Shown here: positions 8,493-18,752 of the stretch, in pieces
Position numbering within the stretch: the first letter of the stretch is position 1
Layout: each line of letters begins with the position of its first letter
The notes under the pieces: generated by a model
The model's database searches: none
Told to the model about the DNA's origin: nothing
What the model saw: the letters and a program-made list of their open reading frames with translations, nothing else
Assembly: GCF_003116035.1 (NCBI RefSeq)
Contig: NZ_LGQW01000015.1
Coordinates: 579,156 to 643,155, forward strand
DNA: 64,000 nt
Direction: 5' to 3'
From: Azospirillum sp. TSH64
GTDB taxonomy: Bacteria; Pseudomonadota; Alphaproteobacteria; Azospirillales; Azospirillaceae
Program-made: the position numbers and the translations under genes

Positions 8493-9287
8493 TTACATCA
8501 AGATGGTGGCGCCGCCATCGACGACCAGGACATGGCCGTTGACATAGGACGCCGCCGCCGAGGCCAGGAACACCGCCGCCCCGGCAATCTCCTCCGGCCG
8601 GCCCCAGCGCCGCATCGGCGTGCGGTTGGCGAAATAGGCCGAGCGCTCCGGATCGCCAGTGATCGCCGCATTCGTTTCGGTTGCGAAAAAGCCGGGCGCG
8701 ATGGCGTTGCTGGTCAGCCCCAGCGGGCCGTATTCGGCGGCCAGCGCCCGCACCATGCCGTTCAGCCCGGACTTCGCCGCGGCATAGACGCTGTCGTTGG
8801 CCCGCGAGATCTGCCCGGCGACGGAAGTGACGGCGATCAGCCGGCCGCGCCCGCGCGGCAGCATCAGCCGCGCCGCCTCCCGCGCCAGGATCAGGCCGGA
8901 AGCCAGATCGACATCGAGCAGGCTGGTGATCTCGTCGTCGGTCAGATCGGCCAGCGGCTTGCGGTTGCGCTGTCCGACATTCTGGACCAGCACGTCGAGC
9001 CGGCCATGCTCGCGGTCGATCCGCGCGAAGGCGTCGCGCACCGCCGCCCGGTCCGCCACGTCGAAGGCCAGCGCCGACGCTCTGCCGCCGGCCGCTTCGA
9101 TCTCGGCGACACGCGGTTCCAGCGTGGCGGCGTCGCGGCCGTTCAGCAGCACATGCGCGCCCGAACCGGCCAGCGCCCGGGCGATCTCCAGACCCAGCCC
9201 GCGTCCCGAGCCGGTGACGAGCGCCACCTGACCGGCAAGCGAGAAAGTCGACAGGTATGCCAAGTGGGAAGGAGTCGTCGCGGTCAT
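8493..9287 (-). CDS. SDR-family oxidoreductase (gluconate 5-dehydrogenase-like)
   Basis: A 264-residue classical short-chain dehydrogenase. Seen: the NAD(P)-binding TGSGRGLG near residue 25, NVG in the core strand, the catalytic Ser in VTSVAGQ, and YAAAKSG with the active Tyr and Lys; the C-terminus is YVNGHVLVVDGGATILM. The TGSGRGLGLEIARALAGSGAHV pattern is closest to gluconate 5-dehydrogenases, but 3-oxoacyl reductases look similar, so the substrate is not fixed. It is the first gene of a minus-strand run into pabB and pabC. No pathway link to folate is obvious, so it may simply be co-transcribed. Confidence 0.8.
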   Translation of the reverse strand: MTATTPSHLAYLSTFSLAGQVALVTGSGRGLGLEIARALAGSGAHVLLNGRDAATLEPRVAEIEAAGGRASALAFDVADRAAVRDAFARIDREHGRLDVLVQNVGQRNRKPLADLTDDEITSLLDVDLASGLILAREAARLMLPRGRGRLIAVTSVAGQISRANDSVYAAAKSGLNGMVRALAAEYGPLGLTSNAIAPGFFATETNAAITGDPERSAYFANRTPMRRWGRPEEIAGAAVFLASAAASYVNGHVLVVDGGATILM

Positions 9288-9367
9288 GTCTGCCCCCTGT
9301 CCGGTGCGGCGTTGCAGCGGTCATTTAGCAGACGCAGCGGCGCAAGGGCAGCCCTGGAAATGGAAAA

Positions 9368-9390
9368 GGGGGCGCAAAACCCGCGCCCCC
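9368..9390 (-). terminator. Intrinsic terminator of clpB
   Basis: GGGGGCGC (9368-9375) pairs with GCGCCCCC (9383-9390) around a 7-nt loop. On the minus strand the stem is followed by TTTTCC. It begins 24 nt past the clpB stop and stands before the SDR gene, so clpB and the SDR-pab operon are likely separate transcripts. Confidence 0.75.
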
Positions 9391-9413
9391 CTTCCCCTTC
9401 ACCTGTCACCCGG

Positions 9414-12098
<2,685 letters not shown>

Positions 12099-12194
12099 CC
12101 GGCACTCCGTTTCCAAGGTCTTCCGCCCAGTCATCCGGCGCGGAACGGCGCCTCCGCGGTCCGCGAATGCGCGACCGTCCGGTGCCTGATGGGT

Positions 12195-12223
12195 AAATGG
12201 TTAACGGATTTACGGCGATCAAG
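12195..12223 (-). promoter_or_regulatory. Candidate sigma-32 (RpoH) promoter of clpB
   Basis: On the minus strand CTTGATC (12223-12217), a 14-nt spacer and AACCATTT (12202-12195) match the heat-shock consensus CTTGAAA-N14-CCCCATNT at 5 of 7 and about 5 of 7 defined positions. The predicted start point gives a leader of roughly 90 nt before clpB. Match and spacing are seen; function is inferred. Confidence 0.45.
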
Positions 12224-12364
12224 AGGGGGGCGGACTCAAGGCGCCGCCCAGAACGCCCGCCATCGCCTGACGTGATTTCCTTGCCCGCCGCACAGCCGTG
12301 CGTTGAGCTTGCAAATGTCCCTCCCCTGACCGATTCTGGGTCGCGCGGGCCGGCTTCGGCACGC

Positions 12365-12392
12365 TTGAAGAGTACGAAGATTATCGTATATT
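12365..12392 (+). promoter_or_regulatory. Sigma-70-like promoter of the toxin-antitoxin-like pair, with dyad
   Basis: TTGAAG (12365-12370), a 16-nt spacer and TATATT (12387-12392) form a good housekeeping promoter, rare in this GC-rich window. TACGA (12373-12377) and TCGTA (12384-12388) form an inverted repeat across the spacer and the -10 box, placed where a repressor would block RNA polymerase. The predicted start near 12399 lies downstream of a TTG at 12394, supporting the GTG start at 12421. Autoregulation is inferred. Confidence 0.6.
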
Positions 12393-12420
12393 ATTGGGGG
12401 CGCCGGTGGGGTGGTCGACG

Positions 12421-12690
12421 GTGAAGCCCAAGGTCATCAGGGCTTTGAAGGATGGGACGTTTCAGCACGAAGCCCGAACTGCGATCGACACGAAGAACCT
12501 GCTCCAGATGGGTGCGGTTACCGCCGATCAAGTCATTCAGGTTCTGAAAAGCGCCAGCGGCAACGATCATAGCATCAGCCCCCACCACCGGGACCCGAGC
12601 ATCGAGGTCAACATCGTCAGAAATCGGGGCTGGTACATCAAGTTCTACTTTGTGGATCCCGACACGATCTTTATCAGCGTCCATCAATGA
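12421..12690 (+). CDS. Putative small toxin, MqsR/RelE-fold-like
   Basis: An 89-residue protein from GTG 12421, preceded by GGTGGGGTGG. The N-terminus is helical and basic (MKPKVIRALKDGTF). GAVTADQVIQVLKSA is a helix, and the protein ends in two beta strands, GWYIKFYFVDPD and TIFISVHQ. This alpha-then-beta layout, the size, and the final ISVH (compare ISFK or ISFH endings) resemble MqsR-type ribosome-independent mRNA interferases, but identity is low and no catalytic residues can be assigned with certainty. It is followed 9 nt later by a zinc-ribbon-containing gene, the toxin-first order of mqsRA. GC and codon use are lower than in its neighbours, suggesting transfer. It could instead be an unrelated small protein. 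Confidence 0.5.
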   Translation: MKPKVIRALKDGTFQHEARTAIDTKNLLQMGAVTADQVIQVLKSASGNDHSISPHHRDPSIEVNIVRNRGWYIKFYFVDPDTIFISVHQ

Positions 12691-12699
12691 GGTGCCGTC

Positions 12700-13323
12700 G
12701 TGAAGATCTACCGTGAAGGCGACAAGAGCAAAGCCGTTTGCGGGACGGACGGGCTGACGACGACCACCTTCGCCTTGCGCGATGTTCCGTTCGACGACGG
12801 CAAGGGTGTGGCACAGAACATCCTTGTCGCCGTCTGCGACAGGTGCGGTGCAGTCGTCGCCACTCCGCCGCAATCGACCCCGGCGATCAAGGCCGCCTAT
12901 GACAGGGCGACGATTTCCATAGAGGCCAACCTGCCGTCGGTTTATACCGACGCTCTCGATCTCGCCGCCTATCGCATCGATCCGGGCCTGACGACCGAGT
13001 TCCGCAAGCCGCTTTTGATGTACTACATCAACCGGTTCGCCGCCGACCGGGCCCTGTCGCGCCAGCTTGCCGACAGCCTCGACGAGACCAGAGCCTTCTT
13101 CGAAGGTTCACCGAAGACAGGACGCGGTTCGGCAAGGCGGCGGCTGTCGATGAAGATCACCCCGACCATGTCGCGTGAGCTGGAGACGGTCGTGGAAGTC
13201 ACGGCGCTCAACAAGACCGACGTCATCAAGTCCGTGATCGGCTGCATCCACAAGGACATCGTCGCCCCCGACAAGCCGAAGGGGCTGAAGACTCTCCGAA
13301 TGCTGGCCGCCGTCGCCTCGTGA
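12700..13323 (+). CDS. Putative antitoxin with partial zinc ribbon and RHH-like C-terminus
   Basis: A 207-residue protein from GTG 12700, with GAGGTG about 5 nt upstream overlapping the previous stop. Residues 1-55 resemble the MqsA/YgiT N-terminal zinc domain: one early Cys (KAVCG), LRDVPFDDGKG, then CDRCG; the first CxxC is reduced to a single Cys. Residues 75-140 are helical and unknown (LPSVYTDALDLAAYR and YYINRFAADRALSRQL). The end, RRLSMKITPTMSRELETVV then NKTDVIKSVIGCIHKD, reads like a ribbon-helix-helix DNA-binding unit rather than the XRE helix-turn-helix of MqsA. It probably represses its own promoter. At 207 residues it is larger than typical antitoxins. Function is inferred from layout, not from a clear homologue. 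Confidence 0.45.
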   Translation: MKIYREGDKSKAVCGTDGLTTTTFALRDVPFDDGKGVAQNILVAVCDRCGAVVATPPQSTPAIKAAYDRATISIEANLPSVYTDALDLAAYRIDPGLTTEFRKPLLMYYINRFAADRALSRQLADSLDETRAFFEGSPKTGRGSARRRLSMKITPTMSRELETVVEVTALNKTDVIKSVIGCIHKDIVAPDKPKGLKTLRMLAAVAS

Positions 13324-13460
13324 GCGCCAAAGCCGCGAGACCGCGGGCCGTGGCATCGCGCAGAGCGCGACTTCATCGGCACAGAGTGTCCCATATTGAC
13401 ACGCGATCTCCTCCGCCGCTTTCATAGCGTCACGGTATGGGCGGCAAGGGGTCCGGCGCT

Positions 13461-14375
13461 ATGGACGTACGGCAGCTTCGCTATTTCCTCGGCATCGTCG
13501 AGCATGGCTCGATCTCGCGGGCGGCGGATGTGCTGCGGGTGGCGCAGCCGGCGCTCAGCCTGCATCTGAAGCGGCTGGAGGAGGATTTCGGCTGCCAGCT
13601 GGTGCTGCGCACGGCGCGCGGCGTGGTGCCGACGGAAAGCGGGCGGCGGCTGGCGCAGCGGGCGGCGGCGCTGATTGGCCAGATGGACGGGCTGCGCGAC
13701 GAGGTGAGGGCGGTGGAGGCGGTGCCGGCAGGACCGGCGACCGTCGGCATCCCGACCTCGCTGGGGCCGGTGCTGACCGTGCCGCTGGCGCTGGCGGTGC
13801 GGCGCACCCATCCGCAGATCAGGCTGCGGGTGGTGGAGGGGCTGTCCGGCCACATGCTGGAATGGGTGCTGTCGGGGCAGCTCGACCTCGCGCTGGTGTT
13901 CGGCACCAAGGAGATGGGCGGGCTGGAGACCCAGCTGGTGGCGCGCGAGAAGCTGCATCTGGTCGGGCCGGCCGACGACCCGCTGCTGCGCGGCCGCAGC
14001 GCCATTCCCTTCGCCGAGGCGCTGTCCCTGCCGCTGATCCTGCCCGGCCGGCCGCACGGCGTGCGCGAGGAGGTGGAGCATGCCGCCCTGCTGGCGCGGG
14101 CCGGCGTCACCGTGGCGCTGGAGATCGACGCGCTGGAGCAGATCAAGGCGCTGGTGGCGGAAGGCTGCGGCTACACCGTGCTGTCGGACCGGGTGGCGCG
14201 CCACGGCGGGACGGCGGAGCGGCTGACCGGCCTGCCCATCGCCGATCCGCAGATCGACCGCAGCATCCTGCTGGCCCATGCCGCCGGCCGGCCGATGTCG
14301 GCCGCGGCCCGCGCCACCCACGCCATCCTGACGGACATCCTGTCCGGCCTGACCGAGAATGGCGGCTGGCGGTGA
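13461..14375 (+). CDS. LysR-family transcriptional regulator (Nac-like)
   Basis: A 304-residue regulator. Residues 1-60 are the winged helix-turn-helix (MDVRQLRYFLGIVEHGSISR, then AADVLRVAQPALSLHLKRLE). Residues 90-300 are the periplasmic-binding-like effector domain. The MDVRQLRYF start and the domain text resemble the Nac/Cbl-like branch that includes nitrogen-assimilation regulators, but the ligand cannot be read from sequence. Start 13461 is chosen over an upstream in-frame ATG at 13437 because AAGGGG lies about 10 nt before it. It stands between the toxin-like pair and the antiporter on the same strand. No divergent target gene is present, so its regulon is unknown. Confidence 0.85.
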   Translation: MDVRQLRYFLGIVEHGSISRAADVLRVAQPALSLHLKRLEEDFGCQLVLRTARGVVPTESGRRLAQRAAALIGQMDGLRDEVRAVEAVPAGPATVGIPTSLGPVLTVPLALAVRRTHPQIRLRVVEGLSGHMLEWVLSGQLDLALVFGTKEMGGLETQLVAREKLHLVGPADDPLLRGRSAIPFAEALSLPLILPGRPHGVREEVEHAALLARAGVTVALEIDALEQIKALVAEGCGYTVLSDRVARHGGTAERLTGLPIADPQIDRSILLAHAAGRPMSAAARATHAILTDILSGLTENGGWR

Positions 14376-14537
14376 GGCCGGGTTGAGGCCCGGATACGGG
14401 GGAGCGGCATAGCCCCTGCTCGCGGCCGGCGCATCGCTGCGGACCATTTTTGCCGCAGGAATCTGCGGCCCATGGCCTTGCCCCCGCCACAGTGCGGCGA
14501 TACCGTGCAGCCCACGCCGCAGCCGTTCCGTGGAACC

Positions 14538-17051
14538 ATGCACGACATCGTCATTCAAGTCCTCGGCGTCGCCGGGCTTCTTGCCCTCGTCAGTTTCCTG
14601 CCGCCGCTCGCCGCCCGCTTCCAGGTGCCCTACACGGTGCTGCTGGCCGGCGTCGGCGTGGCGCTGGGGGCGGTGATCCAGACCTTCGCCGGGCCGGGCA
14701 AGGATCCGCTGCACGATTTCCTGAATTCCCTGGCCGAACTGGACGTCTCGTCGGACGTGCTTTTGCACGTCTTCCTGCCGATCCTGCTGTTCGAGACGGC
14801 GCTGGCGGTCGATGTGCGGCGGCTGTTCGAGGATCTGGGGCCGATCCTGCTGATGGCGGTGGTGGCGGTCTTCGTCTGCACCTTCGCCGTCGGCTATGCC
14901 GTCAACCTGTTCACCCCGCTGCCGCTGGTCGCCTGCCTGCTGCTGGGCGCCATCGTCGCCTCCACCGACCCGGCGGCGGTGATCGGCATCTTCCGCGACC
15001 TAGGCGCGCCAAGACGGCTGACCACGCTGGTCGAGGGCGAGAGCCTGCTGAACGACGCCGCGGCCATCGCGCTCTTCACCCTTCTCCTGGAAATGCTGAC
15101 GCGCACCTCCCACGGCGGAGCGGCGGCGGCGGCGGTGGATTTCCTGCGCGACTTCTCCGGCGGCGTCGTCACCGGCTATGTCTGCGGCCGTATCGTCTGC
15201 ATGCTGGTGGAGCCGGTGCGCAACCAGCCGATGGCGGAGATCACGCTGACGGTGGCTTTGGCCTACCTCTCCTATGTGCTGGCCGACCATTATGTCGGCG
15301 CGTCGGGCGTGGTGGCGACGGTGACCTCGGCGCTGGTCATCGGATCGGTCGGGCGCACCCGCATCTCCCCCGCCACCTGGGGGGCCATGGAGCATGTCTG
15401 GCAGCAGCTGGGCTTCTGGGCCAACTCCATGATCTTCCTGCTGACCGCCATCCTGGTGCCGCGCCTGCTGGCCGACGCCGGCTGGGCGGAGGTCGGGCTG
15501 GTGGTGGTCGTGGTGCTGGCGGCCTTCGCCGCGCGGGCGGTGGTGCTGTTCGGGCTGCTGCCGGTGCTGTCCTGGGCCGGGCTGGCGCAGAAGGTCAGCA
15601 ACTCCTACAAGTCGGTGATGCTGTGGGGCGGCATGCGCGGGGCGGTGTCGCTGACGCTGGCCCTGGCGGTGACCGAGAATTTCCGGGTGCCCGACAAGCT
15701 CCAGAGCTTCATCGCGGTGATGGTCACCGGCTTCGTCTTCGTCACGTTGTTCGTCAACGGCACCACGCTGCGCTGGCTGATCCGCCTCCTGAAGCTGGAC
15801 GAGCTGACGCCGGTGGAGCGCGCCATGCGCAACCGGGCGCTGGCGCTGTCCACCGACAGCATCCGCGACCGCGTTTCCGCCGTCGCCCAGACCTATGAGG
15901 TGGATGGCGCGGTCAAGGACGTGATGATCGCCCGCTACGAGGAGCGGCTGAAACGGATCGACCGCGACAGCCAGGAAGAGGCCAAGCTGACCGACGAGGA
16001 CCGCGTCACCATCGGCCTCGTCATCCTGGTGAACCGCGAGGAAGAACTCTATTACGCCCACTTCTCCGAAGGGGTGGTGTCGCGCGCGGTGATGGAGATG
16101 CTGGCCGGCCGCAGCGGGCGCCTGCTCGACGCGGTCAAGAGCCAGGGCCGCAACGGCTATCGCGCCTTCGAGGAGCCGTTCATCGCCTTCTCGCCCTGGA
16201 TGCGGACCGCCAGCTGGCTGCAACGCCGCTTCGGCATCCACAGCCCGCTGGCCCGGCGCCTGTCGATGCGGTTCGAGGTGCTGGTCGCCGTGCGCACCGT
16301 GCTGCGCGAGCTGCTGGCCTTCACCCGCGACCGGCTGGCCCGCGTGCTGGGCCAGGAGGTTGCGTTCGAGCTGGAGGGCATGCTGGTCGGCCGGCTGGGC
16401 ATCGTCGAGCAGGCGCTGTCGGCCCTGAAGCTGCAATATCCCGATTACGCGGTGGTGCTGCAAAGCCGCTATGTCGGCCGGGCCGCGCTGCGGCTGGAGC
16501 ATGCCGAATACCGCGCCATGCATGCCGAATCGATCATCAGCCAGGAGGTGCTGACCGACCTGGAGCGCGATTTGGAACAGCGGCGCCGGGTGCTGGAGCG
16601 GCTGCCGAAGCTGGATGTCCGCTTCGACGTGGCGGAGCTGGTGCGCCGGGTGCCGCTGTTCGCCGAACTGCCGGCGGAGCGGGTGGCGACCATCGCCACG
16701 CTGCTGCGCGCCCAGCTGGCGCTGCCGGGCGAGACCATCGTGCGCAAGGGCGACCGCGGCGACGCCATGTTCTTCATCGCGTCGGGTGCCGTCGAGGTGC
16801 TGGTGCCGATGCTGGCGGAGCCGGTGAAGCTCGGCACCGGCGACTTCTTCGGCGAGATGGCGCTCCTGTCCCGCCAGCGGCGCAATGCAGACGTGCGGGC
16901 GCTGGGCTATTGCCAATTGCTGGTGTTGGATGAGAAGGATTTCCGCCGGCTGGTGCAGAAGGACGCGGATTTGCAGTCCCACATCCAGGCGGTCGCCGAA
17001 GCGCGCCGCCAGCCGACCCAGTCGTCTCCGGCCGTTCCGGCGGTGAGCTGA
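14538..17051 (+). CDS. CPA1-type Na+/H+ antiporter with C-terminal cyclic-nucleotide-binding domain
   Basis: An 837-residue inner-membrane protein. Residues 1-430 are a 12-13-helix CPA1/NhaP-like exchanger with the ion-site motifs STDPAAVIGIFRDLG and EGESLLNDAAAIALF, plus GGMRGAVSLTLALA. Residues 430-700 are a long cytoplasmic helical region. Residues about 705-820 form a cNMP-binding beta-roll (PGETIVRKGDRGDAMFFIASG, then GDFFGEMALL). The layout recalls plant SOS1-like exchangers and bacterial NhaP-cNMP fusions, so transport may be gated by a cyclic nucleotide or an intramolecular roll. The chosen ATG has only a weak ribosome site; an in-frame ATG at 14472 would add 22 non-membrane residues. 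The EamA gene follows 26 nt downstream. Confidence 0.88.
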   Translation: MHDIVIQVLGVAGLLALVSFLPPLAARFQVPYTVLLAGVGVALGAVIQTFAGPGKDPLHDFLNSLAELDVSSDVLLHVFLPILLFETALAVDVRRLFEDLGPILLMAVVAVFVCTFAVGYAVNLFTPLPLVACLLLGAIVASTDPAAVIGIFRDLGAPRRLTTLVEGESLLNDAAAIALFTLLLEMLTRTSHGGAAAAAVDFLRDFSGGVVTGYVCGRIVCMLVEPVRNQPMAEITLTVALAYLSYVLADHYVGASGVVATVTSALVIGSVGRTRISPATWGAMEHVWQQLGFWANSMIFLLTAILVPRLLADAGWAEVGLVVVVVLAAFAARAVVLFGLLPVLSWAGLAQKVSNSYKSVMLWGGMRGAVSLTLALAVTENFRVPDKLQSFIAVMVTGFVFVTLFVNGTTLRWLIRLLKLDELTPVERAMRNRALALSTDSIRDRVSAVAQTYEVDGAVKDVMIARYEERLKRIDRDSQEEAKLTDEDRVTIGLVILVNREEELYYAHFSEGVVSRAVMEMLAGRSGRLLDAVKSQGRNGYRAFEEPFIAFSPWMRTASWLQRRFGIHSPLARRLSMRFEVLVAVRTVLRELLAFTRDRLARVLGQEVAFELEGMLVGRLGIVEQALSALKLQYPDYAVVLQSRYVGRAALRLEHAEYRAMHAESIISQEVLTDLERDLEQRRRVLERLPKLDVRFDVAELVRRVPLFAELPAERVATIATLLRAQLALPGETIVRKGDRGDAMFFIASGAVEVLVPMLAEPVKLGTGDFFGEMALLSRQRRNADVRALGYCQLLVLDEKDFRRLVQKDADLQSHIQAVAEARRQPTQSSPAVPAVS

Positions 17052-17077
17052 CCGCGGACGGGGAAGGGACTTAAAAA

Positions 17078-17959
17078 ATGGGCGGGACCGCGACGGGCGG
17101 CCAGAGCTGGCTGCGCCTGATGCCGGGCCTTTTCGTGCTGCTGTGGAGCACCGGCTTCATCGGCGCGAAATACGGCCTGCCTTATGTGGAGCCGCTGACC
17201 TTCCTGCTGATCCGGCTGGGGCTGGTCGCCGTGGTGCTGGCGCTGGTGGCGCTGGCGAGCCGGGCGCCCTGGCCCCAGGACTGGGCGACCGCCGGACGGA
17301 TCGCGCTGGCCGGGCTGCTGGTGCACGGCGTCTATCTCAGCGGCGTCTTCCTCGCCATCGCCCATGGGCTGCCGGCCGGCGTTACCGCGCTGATCGTCGG
17401 CATCCAGCCGCTGCTGACCGCCGCCCTGTCCGGCCCGCTGCTGGGCGAACGGGTCAGCGGCCGGCAATGGGTCGGGCTGCTGCTCGGCCTTGCCGGCGTC
17501 GGGCTGGTGGTGCGCGAGAAGCTGTCGGTCGACGCCGAGCATCTGATCGGCATCGGCTATGCCATGGCGGCGCTGGTCGGGATCACGCTCGGCACGCTGT
17601 ACCAGAAGCGCCACGGCGGCGGCATGGATCTGCGCAGCGGCACCGCCATCCAATATGCCGCCACCGCGGTCGTGCTGGCGGTGGTCGCTCCGCTGACCGA
17701 GACGATGCAGGTGCAGTGGACGGGCGAGTTCGTCTTCGCCCTGCTGTGGCTGTGCTTCGTGCTGTCGGTCGGCGCCATCTTCTTGCTGTTCGCCCTGATC
17801 CGCCGCGGTGCGGCGGCCAAGGTCGCCAGCCTGTTCTATTTGACCCCGCCGGTGACGGCGCTCGTCGCCTGGGTGCTGTTCGGCGAGAAGCTGGGCGTCG
17901 CGGCGCTGGCCGGCATGGCGGTGGCGGTCTGCGGCGTGGCGCTGGTGAACCGGAAGTAA
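17078..17959 (+). CDS. DMT-superfamily (EamA) transporter
   Basis: A 293-residue protein with ten predicted transmembrane segments in two EamA repeats. The first opens with LFVLLWSTGFIGAKYGLPYVEPLTFLLIR split over two helices, typical of drug/metabolite exporters of the RhaT/YdcZ type. The second repeat begins near residue 150. The substrate cannot be read. GGGAAGGGAC lies upstream of the ATG. It probably shares a transcript with the antiporter gene 26 nt upstream and ends 14 nt from the convergent DsbA-like gene. Confidence 0.85.
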   Translation: MGGTATGGQSWLRLMPGLFVLLWSTGFIGAKYGLPYVEPLTFLLIRLGLVAVVLALVALASRAPWPQDWATAGRIALAGLLVHGVYLSGVFLAIAHGLPAGVTALIVGIQPLLTAALSGPLLGERVSGRQWVGLLLGLAGVGLVVREKLSVDAEHLIGIGYAMAALVGITLGTLYQKRHGGGMDLRSGTAIQYAATAVVLAVVAPLTETMQVQWTGEFVFALLWLCFVLSVGAIFLLFALIRRGAAAKVASLFYLTPPVTALVAWVLFGEKLGVAALAGMAVAVCGVALVNRK

Positions 17960-17973
17960 GACAGGTGCGGCGG

Positions 17974-18630
17974 TCAGCCGGCGCTGAGAATGGCAGCCAG
18001 CCGGCCGGGCTTGGAGAAGAGGATTTCGGAATCGAGCTTGCGCCGGTGCGATCCGTCGTCGAATAGCAGGGTCGGCACGCCGCTGGCGCGGTGGGCGGCC
18101 ATCAGCTGCCGGCCGCGCTCCACCCGCGCGGCATCGGCGACCGTCAGTTCCCCCACCCCCTCGGCCGCCCCCTCGGCGAAGAGCGACGCAGCGGCGTCGA
18201 GGCCGAGAGCGGCCAGGATGTCGGCCAGCGTCGCCGCCGCGGTGATGTCGCGCCCGTCGGCATAGCGCGCCGACTGGATGGCGGCCAGTGCTGTGAACTC
18301 GCGGTCGGGTGCCGTCAGTGCGACCGCCGTCAGGGCCAGCGTCGCCGGGCCGCTGTCGATCCTCTGGCTCCGGTCGCCCAGGACGCCGGTGCGGTAGCGC
18401 TCGCTGAAGATTTGCCCGGTCAAAGCATGGATGCGCTGGTCGTAGGCCCAGGCATGGGCGGCGAAGCCTTCGTCCAGCGGCCGGGCGCCCGCGCCGGAAA
18501 ACAGCCCGGTCGGCAACAACTCCAGCGCAAGATCACCGACCTCCGACAGCGACGCGATGGCCGGCGAGGCGCCGTAGCACCAGCCGCAGAGCGGGTCGAA
18601 CAGATAGGTGACGGTCCTGGTCCGGCTCAT
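17974..18630 (-). CDS. DsbA-family thioredoxin-fold protein
   Basis: A 218-residue protein with a CGWC redox pair (Cys15 and Cys18) in FDPLCGWCYGAS followed by a helical insertion, and a cis-Pro in GVPTLLF, as in COG3531 DsbA-like proteins. No signal peptide is seen, so it acts in the cytoplasm, perhaps as a disulfide reductase/isomerase or a glutathione-dependent enzyme. Start 18630 is used because GGA lies 8 nt upstream. It is divergent from the LysR gene at 18753 with a strong dyad between them, so that LysR protein probably regulates it. Confidence 0.8.
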   Translation of the reverse strand: MSRTRTVTYLFDPLCGWCYGASPAIASLSEVGDLALELLPTGLFSGAGARPLDEGFAAHAWAYDQRIHALTGQIFSERYRTGVLGDRSQRIDSGPATLALTAVALTAPDREFTALAAIQSARYADGRDITAAATLADILAALGLDAAASLFAEGAAEGVGELTVADAARVERGRQLMAAHRASGVPTLLFDDGSHRRKLDSEILFSKPGRLAAILSAG

Positions 18631-18685
18631 GAAAAGCATCCGTGGCTGGCGATGGGCAATGGGACTCAACTTTAACCGCGGCCGA

Positions 18686-18707
18686 TTGTGCTGGGTAGTT
18701 GGCACAA
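18686..18707. promoter_or_regulatory. Dyad in the DsbA/LysR divergent region (putative LysR operator)
   Basis: TTGTGC (18686-18691) and GCACAA (18702-18707) form a perfect 6+6 inverted repeat with a 10-nt spacer. A smaller dyad, TGCC-ATT-GGCA, lies at 18723-18733, next to the lysR start. Two sites between divergent genes are the usual arrangement for a LysR regulator controlling itself and its neighbour. Confidence 0.55.
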
Positions 18708-18752
18708 AACCGACATATCGTATGCCATTGGCAAACAATCGTCCGGCGTCCG

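Larger units (their letters stand above)
12099..12420. other. 322-bp intergenic region between clpB and the toxin-like gene
   Basis: Two divergent transcription units start here. It holds the candidate heat-shock promoter of clpB (minus strand, 12195-12223) and a sigma-70-like promoter with dyad for the toxin-antitoxin-like pair (plus strand, 12365-12392). From about 12360 the base composition turns AT-richer. No gene is seen between 12230 and 12360. Confidence 0.6.

Noticed and set aside
7102..9324. 740-residue minus-strand frame joining SDR and PabB
   Set aside because: The first part is out of frame with the SDR protein; only from ATG 8469 does the PabB sequence begin.
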